Positions 57,526 through 64,000 of a DNA stretch of 64,000 nt are shown piece by piece (the stretch's first letter is position 1; each line of letters begins with the position of its first letter). The position numbers and the translations under genes are program-made. The notes beneath the pieces are model-generated. The model was given only the letters and a program-made list of their open reading frames with translations, was not told the DNA's origin and ran no database searches. The stretch is from Kitagawia praeruptora (taxonomy: Eukaryota > Streptophyta > Magnoliopsida > Apiales > Apiaceae), in NCBI GenBank assembly GCA_037693485.1, contig CM075351.1, positions 96,180,001 to 96,244,000 on the forward strand, written 5' to 3'.

Positions 57526-58721
57526 TGTTTGCACTAATTCACGCAAGCGTACGTGGTCACAAGTAATATAGATATAAGTTGAGTTCGTTCCCACAGAGAT
57601 CTGGTTTAGGTTTCAATTCAGTCAATGCACCTATGCAACAATGTATAGTTTTTATTCACTGCTAAGACAATTAACAAGATTGGGTTTTGATTAACTAAAA
57701 TTAACTAAAAAAAACAAATTAACAAACTAAGAATTAATTAACTAACGAAAATTTAAATCAAATTACTTCTGCAAGAGAAAACATGAAATCTTAACTTCAA
57801 TAAATACTTTGCTTAGATCTGATGCCTTTAATCACTATATGCAATGGTTATGATATCTGATCAGACAACACGAAATAAGTAAACGCTACTTCTCAGTATA
57901 CGAGTACCAAACTAAACATACATCCACAAAAGAGATAGAAGATGAATAGACACCAATTATGCTTAGACCCTATATCTCTATAAGATTTGAAAACATAACG
58001 GTTGAAGAACAAGTTATCCATAATGATCACATAGGGCAATACATGTATTCTCATCTCATACTATGAATCATGTTGATAAACAATCATGAACCTATGCTAG
58101 CATGGCAAGTTCTAAATCTCAAGATCCACTTTCACTTCACAAGAGATTAACAGATTAGATGTTAGCTACGCATCTAACAATTAAGCATAACCATACGAGG
58201 ATATCAAATATACATCACACACAGATCTTTAAAGCATCAAGATACTAAACTCCATAAATAAATCCGTTAGAATCCCATGACAACGATTAGTTCGTAATTG
58301 AACCTCTCGTCATCATGAGATCTGATGAAACCATGATAAAAACAAAGTATGAAAATATACAAATAAACCTAAGTAATTGATATGTAATGGTTATACAAAT
58401 TACAATGATAGGATGTGTTTATATAGGCTCTATAATTCTTGCCCAGCAAGAAATTGCCTTCTATTACAATTAGAATTCAATTAAGGTACTAAAAACTGCC
58501 CAAAATACAATTAGAACTTGAAAAATGGCAAAATAGTAATTTCCTGCTCCCATCAGTCTGATTGTCGAGCTGTCTGCACATAACACATGCAGTCTGCTCG
58601 TGTAAGACCTGTCCCATGTTGTAGAAAATCTCCCAAGCTTCGTGTGGACAGTATGATCGCTGAAAACGGACTTCTAGAACTCCAGATATGGCCAAAACAG
58701 TGTAGACTGCGCAAAAACAGT
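57526..58721 (-). repeat. Tat/Athila-like LTR, inverted, truncated by CACTA-3
   Basis: The minus-strand end GCAAACA is at 57526, preceded by GACCACGTACGCTTGCGTGA, as in the LTR at 1601-3220. A TATATAAA-type box (minus) lies near 58425. The 58060-58140 region matches the plus-strand LTR near 2640-2710. CACTA-3 is inserted at 58722, so the LTR start is off-window. The ORF at 58489-58833 spans the junction and is not real. Confidence 0.8.
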
Positions 58722-59004
58722 CACTACACCATATATGGTCTTTACCAACACAAAAAATCAGTGTTGGCATGTAAAATGTAGCCTTAGATGGCTTAATTTT
58801 GATGTAAGCCAACATTGTATTATGATGCTGCAATACATGTCAATTTATGTTGCCTTAAATATTTTTGATTAACAAAGCCAACACTTTTAAAGATGTTACC
58901 GTAGACACAAACAAAAAATTTAAAAATGAACCGGGCAAAAAATTAAATATTTAGGGTGGGAAATGAAATTTTTGGGGAAAATCAGCCGGGTAATAATTTG
59001 GGGA

Positions 59005-59170
59005 AAAACTCTCTAATCTCTCTCATACTCTCGCTCTCTCGTACGCTCTCTCATCTCTCTCATACACTATCGCTCTCTCTCTCTCTCTCTCTCAAAGACT
59101 CTCTCACGCACTCTCGTTCTCTCTCACTCTCCCTCGTTAACATCTAAATCTCTAATCTCGTTCTCTCTCA
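59005..59170 (+). promoter_or_regulatory. CT-repeat leader-like stretch of CACTA-3
   Basis: Dense CTCTCT repeats follow a G-rich patch (58945-59005), on the same strand as the RPC4 exons. A short ATG frame at 59408 (MVTQGDHFWRFYA, then stop) lies between it and the first RPC4 exon and could be an upstream ORF or start of a chimeric leader. Confidence 0.45.
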
Positions 59171-59807
59171 TCTCGTTTACAAATATCTATATCTGTAATT
59201 AAACTGGTACCTCTAGTCAATTCAACTCAATTCGACACATTTCAACTCAATTGTTGTTCGATTTGTTCTCGTAATGATGTTTTATACATCATATATGAAA
59301 AGCCCCTTGGATTGGTTACAAATTTTTGAAACCCTAATTCTCAATTTTATTTTAATTCATGAGTTTTAATGAACAACCTGATGAAATTAGTTATGAATTC
59401 AGGTACATGGTGACTCAAGGAGATCATTTCTGGCGGTTTTATGCTTGACTCGGTGATGACTCGCTCCTGACTCATTGAGTCCGGTGACACGGCCAACGAT
59501 TCTTCATCTCATAACCTTATTCTAATTGTTTATTGGTTTGTGTAATTGGTTTTGTGGAATTCGCTATGTGTATTACCACCATAGACAGGTTTCATTCTTA
59601 AAATTATAAATGGAAAACTTGTCTGTGTACTCATATATTTGTTTGTTCTGAAATGATGGTTGTTGATATTGATTATGTGACTGTATGTTGGATGTTTGGT
59701 TCTTGGTATAGTCCTTAGTTTTGTTGTATTTGACGAAACCGAAGTACATAATTATTGAGCTGTGTTGTGAAGTTTGGACTTTACTTATTTTTTTGTGATG
59801 AAACCAG

Positions 59808-61391
59808 AGGAGGTCCAATAGTTCCTGTGGATACATCACATCAGAAGCTTGAAAAGGATTACATAGAGCCCTGGGTAAGAACTGTTTGTAACATCTCTAT
59901 CTTCCTCCAAACTCACTTGCTGAGAATTTTCTCTTTGCTTGATGTTTGGCAGGATTACAACCACTTATTTTATCCTGCTACTCTTCCCTTAAGGAGGCCC
60001 TACTCTGGGGATCTAGGTATGCTACCAGTGCATCTTTGCAAGACCTGCTATTTTCTTTTCCTGAGGGAAATCTATAATCTTCAATTATACAAAACATTTA
60101 TTAATTTGCTGGTAAGAGTTGGTCCCTTGCTGGAGCTTGACCCATAGTCTTGACTCTTGCATAATATTTTAGGGTCTTTCCATAATGTTTGTACAGAGGT
60201 CCATGGTGTCATAGTTGTAGTACAGCCACGTGACATATGTGTTGCAAATCTCCCACCACCTTGAAGCAAAAGAGAGACATTTGAAAGTCTTGTTTCAGTC
60301 GGATGATTTTATTGTGTTCAAGTCATGATTTGTCTACCAAGTAGCAACATCAATTTTCTTATAACAATTTTTTTGTGGCTTTTCATGTGAGTGACATTTA
60401 CGAAGCTTTTTTCTTTTGCAAGAAATTCTAAATAAAGCTGAATTTGAGGAGGGTGGAGCTACCAAAGAGTATGATGAAGATCTTACAAATTCTTTTGTGG
60501 AGCTTGGGTTGCTGGTCAGTAATTCAAATCCCCAAAAGAAGCACATTCTAGTATATTGAATACATACCATATGTCTGTTATATACGTATCTTATGCACTC
60601 ATATTAATAACTAGACTGTTGATTTTTTCTTGTGTATGTCGGGCAGACTGAAAACAAGGATGCACAGATGTTTTTTTTCCAGCTTCCTCCTAGTCTACCG
60701 ATAGTTAGGAGTCGGGCTGGTGCAAATGCTGCAGTCGACAACTCAAAGACATCTAAGAGTGAAAGTGCTTTGCGCATCGGAAGGGAACAAGAAATTGCTA
60801 GAAGCTCAACACCATTAGAAGGAGCAGATGCTTTAGCTAAAGCAAAGGGAAAAGAGAAAGTTGACCAAGGGGCTACTGGTATTTCACCTGCTTCAAGGGG
60901 AATGGAAATTGATGGAAAGTCCATGCTTGCTAGGAAGAAAATTGAACATTTAGAAGACTTACCAGCAGGACACATGGGGAAAATGCTAGTTTACAATAGT
61001 GGAGCAATCAAACTAAAGCTGGGAGACATCTTATATGATGTGAGTAAAATGTGATCTAATTATTGATTGCATTTTAATTTCATCCAGAAATCCCAATAAT
61101 TTTGATTGCATTTTAATTTCATTCAGAAATCCCAATAATTTTGTATACTACACTACATATGTATCTAGGTAAACAAAAGAAGAACTATTATTGTTGGAAT
61201 GGATGAAGTTGTTTGTACTAAAGCATTATAATTCCGTGCAGGTTTCTGCTGATTCCAGTTGCATATTTGCTCAAGATGTTGCACCTATCAATACAGTTGA
61301 TAAAGAATGTTGCTTTCTCGGAGAAATTGGAAAGCGAGCTATTGTAACACCTGATCAATCCCTCTACGACAATGTGATTGACTTAACTTAA
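59808..61391 (+). CDS. RPC4: Captured RNA polymerase III subunit RPC4 segment, five exons, frame intact
   Basis: Exons 59808-59874, 59953-60016, 60423-60514, 60647-61039 and 61242-61391 (stop TAA) have GT donors, AG acceptors and matching phases. Joined, they give about 254 codons without a stop. Signatures: KLEKDYIEPW, YPATLPLRRPYSGDL, KEYDEDLTNS, MFFFQLPPSLP, DLPAGHMGKMLVYNSGAIKL and KRAIVTPDQS. These are the conserved C-terminal region of RPC4, the Rpc53-like subunit of the Pol III TFIIF-like subcomplex that aids termination and reinitiation at tRNA and 5S genes. The basic N-terminal region is missing and no initiator ATG is linked, so a full protein is unlikely, but a chimeric one is possible. 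It lies inside CACTA-3 in sense with the leader. Confidence 0.8.
61064..61143 (+). repeat. 40-bp tandem duplication in RPC4 intron 4
   Basis: TTGATTGCATTTTAATTTCA plus the following CAGAAATCCCAATAATTT block occurs twice in a row. Confidence 0.9.
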
Positions 61392-61780
61392 GGCTATCCA
61401 GTTCCTAGTTTTACTATGATTATGTAGGAAAATCTTTGAGACGCTAACTGAGGAACTTTTACCCATGGTCTACTTTTTCTATTTTTAATGAAGCGTATCT
61501 CTTGTATAAAAGAAATTAGTTAAGCTGAGGTTAAGATTTGCTACGCCTGCACAGCAATCAGATTTTAAGCGGTCCTTCAGTCCTTCCGGTTTACTTTAAT
61601 GACAACACCTTTTCATTGTTACTATAATTATTATGATGAGTATTATTAAAACATGTTAATAAACTAACTTTTCATAGGTCACAAAATACAACGTCCTTTT
61701 ACCTGAACAAACTTTTGTATTATAAGGTCACTGTACAGAAAGTTAAAGTTTTAAAAGTTTTTGGGATGTTGAAAATTTAC

Positions 61781-61859
61781 CAGCTCTTGCTTCATCTACA
61801 GGTGTAGGTTTGTGGCGTCTGAGCTCATCGGTCTGCCATATTGAGGTTATCTCTCTTAC
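61781..61859 (-). pseudogene. Captured PEP carboxylase exon 2 (bacterial-type-like)
   Basis: 79-bp minus-strand exon between TTTGTAG and GTAAATTT. The frame includes EITSIWQTDELRR and PTPVDEARAG, which I recall from phosphoenolpyruvate carboxylase. The wording is closer to the plant bacterial-type isoform (PPC4-like) than to plant-type PEPC. It lies downstream (on the minus strand) of the exon at 62063-62140 and is antisense to the other genes in CACTA-3. A connecting exon between the two seems missing. Confidence 0.75.
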
Positions 61860-62062
61860 CTACAAATTTGTTGATTTAAAATAATTTAGAAACTACAGTA
61901 GACATCTTATCCATATACACACATTTTATTGCTGGTGAGAGAAAAGCACCAAATATTCGATCAACATCTCTCGATTTTATAATGTTCAGAGTAATTTGTC
62001 TCAAATAGAAATTAGTAAACCAGCATCAGCATACCAACTTGACCAAAATAAAAATAGCATAC

Positions 62063-62140
62063 CGCAAGCCTAATGTGTTTGTACTGTAAAGTACGTCTGT
62101 TTATTTGAGTGGGATGTGCAGTGAGAACAATCTCAACCTC
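62063..62140 (-). pseudogene. Captured PEP carboxylase exon 1 (VLTAHPTQ motif)
   Basis: 78-bp minus-strand exon, 26 open codons, between AATTGTAG and GTATGC. It contains EVEIVLTAHPTQINRRTL, the conserved VLTAHPTQ active-site motif (catalytic His) of PEP carboxylase, which makes oxaloacetate from PEP and bicarbonate in the cytosol. Only a fragment of the ~1,000-residue enzyme is present, so no activity is expected. Confidence 0.85.
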
Positions 62141-62292
62141 CTACAATTATAAATTACAAGTGTTACAAAAACAGTTTGAAAAACTGAAAAATGTATTAGC
62201 ACGAAGCTTCAGGATTGAGCCATGCTTACCGATTTTATCATCATTCCATCCTTTTCTCCTTTTGAAATTTTTGATTCCTTATTATCTACATG

Positions 62293-62801
62293 CAATTCGG
62301 CTGTGGCTTTCATCACAACTTTTGTCACGTTGTTTGCATTAGTTATTGCCATAACAAAAGATCTGTCAGATGTAGAAGGGGACCGGAAGTAAGTTGCAAG
62401 TCCAATATTTTGCTACATTTCTTTTGATTTTACTTGACTTTCGTAGCTTCTGCATGGGAAACTGTAGCTCTTTAACTCATTTGTTTATATCCCTCTTTCT
62501 TTTATGAAACCTGAATTATAAAGTTGTTACATTCACAAGACAAAAATGCAGCCCATAATTAGATGTCTGATGAAAAATATTGTTCGCCAGCAGCACCAGA
62601 TAGTTGTATTCTAGGTTTAGAATATATGAAACGTAATGTCATTGTTAGTGCTCACAATTTCCTTTCTTAAAATGATATTACAGGTTTCAAATATCTACAT
62701 TAGCTACAAAGCTTGGTGTGAGAAACATTGCCTTCCTTGGTACCGGGCTTCTGCTTATAAATTACATTGGTTCTGTATTAGCAGCAATCTATATGCCTCA
62801 G
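62293..62801 (+). pseudogene. Captured homogentisate prenyltransferase exons
   Basis: Exons about 62293-62388 (FITTFVTLFALVIAITKD, then SDVEGDRK) and 62684-62801 (QISTLATKLGVRNIAFLG, then INYIGSVLAAIYMPQ) join in phase across a GT-AG intron (GTAAGT donor). The Asp-rich DxxDxEGD motif and the LATKLGVRNIAFLG stretch are typical of UbiA-family plastid homogentisate solanesyl/phytyltransferases of plastoquinone and tocopherol synthesis. I favour the solanesyl type (HST). Two membrane-spanning segments are included; the rest of the enzyme is absent. Confidence 0.75.
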
Positions 62802-62964
62802 GTGAATACACTTAATGATACCAGCACATAACATATTGGGATCTAGTTTAATTTTCTAGGTTCATTTATATATATGTCTATTTATATATATGTGTATGTG
62901 TGTATAGAGGTTCTTACTTATGACATGATACCATTTCTCGCAAATCCTTTGATCTGTTCTCAGT

Positions 62965-63068
62965 TTCCTTACTGCATCACATGAATCATGTTATATTGTT
63001 TATCAACTCTACTGTAGGCAAGATCACATGAATCATGTTATATTGTTTATGTTCCTCTACTGTAGGCA
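62965..63068 (+). repeat. ~50-bp tandem duplication in CACTA-3
   Basis: CATCACATGAATCATGTTAT...CTACTGTAGGCA recurs directly (about 62974-63022 and 63024-63068). Confidence 0.8.
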
Positions 63069-63156
63069 ATCTGCTATACCTCTGATTATTTGATTTCTGA
63101 TGATTATTATTCTCTGTTTTTTAATAGTAAATTAACTGACTGTCTTTTAATTATAG

Positions 63157-63527
63157 GTAGTCACATTTTGGGAGGGAGGGATGTTGATACCAAGAACTAT
63201 ACATTCTTCACTAATAAATGGAAAGCAACGTACGATTTATTTTTGTTATGCTGAATAATTTTCTGTTCCTTCTGGTTACCATATAATTATTTTTGATAAT
63301 TTTTACTTTATGTGCAGAGATGGAAGGAGCATTACTTCGTAAATGTTGGAACTGACTGTGGATTGACTATAGTTGGTTTTTATGAAGTGTGTTTTTCATG
63401 TAATGTTGGATCAGCTAATGGCTTCTGGTTACCATATAATTTTTTTGCTAATGTTCTAGTTGCTAGGTATACTTTAGATTTATATTGTATTGTACGAATA
63501 AACGAGGAAGATTTTATTTGTAAATAG
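63157..63527 (+). pseudogene. Captured GID4-like exons (CTLH/GID E3 substrate receptor)
   Basis: Exon 63157-63229 begins VVTFWEG, then after a 1-base shift reads DVDTKNYTFFTNKW. Exon 63318-63527 starts after TGTGCAG and reads RWKEHYFVNVGTDCGLTIVG, FYEVCFSCNVGSANGF, then diverges and stops at 63527. These match the C-terminal beta-barrel of GID4, the substrate receptor of the GID/CTLH ubiquitin ligase that recognises Pro/N-degrons. An exon expected between them is missing and the frame is broken, so it is a fragment. Confidence 0.75.
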
Positions 63528-63699
63528 TGATCTTGCTACTTAAAGTTTTTTGTAAGTTGATATTTGGAATTTAATTCAATTTTAACGAAGTAATTTTAGT
63601 TTCTAGTTTTTGTTAGAATTTGGATTGGCATTGTCAATTTTATAGTATTGTATTCATCTAACAAAAAAATGACGTTGCTAAAGTATGAAAAGCGTTTAA

Positions 63700-64000
63700 T
63701 AAATATATGTTGCCAAATACTGAAAGTGTTTTATCCATTAAATGTTGCAATAAAGTCGAGAAGGTGTTGCCAAAAAACAAAGTGTTAGATGAACCAATGT
63801 TGCAATAGGAAAAAAACGATGTTGCAATAGGTCTATTACAACATCCCCTTTAGTGTTGTTATACACCCGAAAGTGTTGGCATAGATGACTAATGCAACAT
63901 TTATAGCGATGTGGCCGTAGGGTGGCAAAAGTGTTGGCTTACCCACCTAAGGCCACACGACCAGATCCAACACCACTGAAATTGGAAAAAGTGTAGCCTT
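63700..64000. repeat. CACTA-3 right subterminal repeats
   Basis: TGTTGC/TGTTGGC and GCAACA/GCCAACA-type motifs in both orientations. CCAACACC followed by GAAATTGG...AAAGTGT at 63970-64000 aligns with the stretch ending about 95 bp before the CACTA-2 terminus. The element end is just outside the window. Confidence 0.8.

Larger units (their letters stand above)
58722..64000. mobile_element. CACTA-3: Pack-CACTA with exons of four genes (right end off-window)
   Basis: The left terminus CACTACACCATATATGG at 58722 is closely related to that of CACTA-2, and the first 200 bp have the same GCCAACA-type motifs. The right subterminal zone (63700-64000) aligns with the last ~400 bp of CACTA-2 up to about 95 bp before its end, so CACTA-3 should end near 64095. 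Interior: CT-rich leader, RPC4 exons (+), PEP carboxylase exons (-), homogentisate prenyltransferase exons (+), GID4 exons (+). No transposase. The likely left target duplication is AGT (58719-58721). Confidence 0.88.

Noticed and set aside
58489..58833. 114-codon minus-strand ORF
   Set aside because: It spans the junction between the Tat/Athila LTR and CACTA-3, so it is accidental.
59808..61391. RPC4 as a genuine single-copy host gene
   Set aside because: It lies inside CACTA-3 termini, lacks the N-terminal part and neighbours fragments of three other genes. A captured segment explains it better.

Overview
This window is plant nuclear DNA, very probably from a eudicot with a large, repeat-rich genome. 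It is AT-rich, has GT-AG introns, plant LTR retrotransposons and CACTA DNA transposons, and holds fragments of plant genes. The genus cannot be read from the sequence. I find no free-standing host gene, rRNA, tRNA or CRISPR array: essentially every base belongs to a transposable element inserted into another.

Layout. (1) 1-3220: 3' end of a Tat/Athila-like Ty3/gypsy element (last ORF, non-coding tail, 3' LTR), nested in (2) 3221-7382: the 3' part of a long Tekay-like gypsy LTR. That LTR abuts (3) the oldest layer, a minus-strand Ty1/copia element seen only at 7383-7462 and 49823-50544. (4) 7463-49822: SIRE-A, a plus-strand Sirevirus-like copia with 503-bp LTRs and a TAACA target duplication, which split layer 3. 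SIRE-A was then hit five times: CACTA-1 (11192-18156) in integrase, CACTA-2 (20098-24878) between reverse transcriptase and RNase H, a solo LTR (29198-32133), a 684-bp TRIM (32975-33658) and a minus-strand Sirevirus, SIRE-B (34826-48769), the last three in its extra ORF. All five have matching target duplications. (5) 50545-57525: a minus-strand Tekay-like element with 3.9-kb LTRs and a short decayed interior. Its 5' LTR is split by (6) a minus-strand Tat/Athila-like LTR (57526-58721), itself split by (7) CACTA-3 (58722 to just past the window end).

The most interesting content is in the three CACTA elements. None shows a transposase. Each instead carries spliced-looking exons of host genes. 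CACTA-1 has an NDR-type AGC kinase exon (duplicated), a SECRET AGENT O-GlcNAc transferase exon and an unrecognised terminal exon. CACTA-2 has aminoacylase-1 exons, including a ~198-bp-arm inverted repeat, and an exon chain for the CYTH domain of a uridine-kinase-like/TTM protein. CACTA-3 has an RNA polymerase III RPC4 segment open across five exons, two antisense PEP carboxylase exons, homogentisate prenyltransferase exons and GID4 exons. In all three a CT-repeat leader-like stretch stands upstream of the captured exons and points at most of them. They look like Pack-CACTA gene-shuffling elements.

The two Sireviruses share a plan of gag, then pol in another frame, then a long extra ORF of unknown function. 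SIRE-A also has a short antisense ORF with a promoter-like leader, divergent from the extra ORF. SIRE-B has arrays of TTCnnGAA heat-shock-element-like cores both in its LTRs and upstream of its extra ORF. Both elements are coding-defective.
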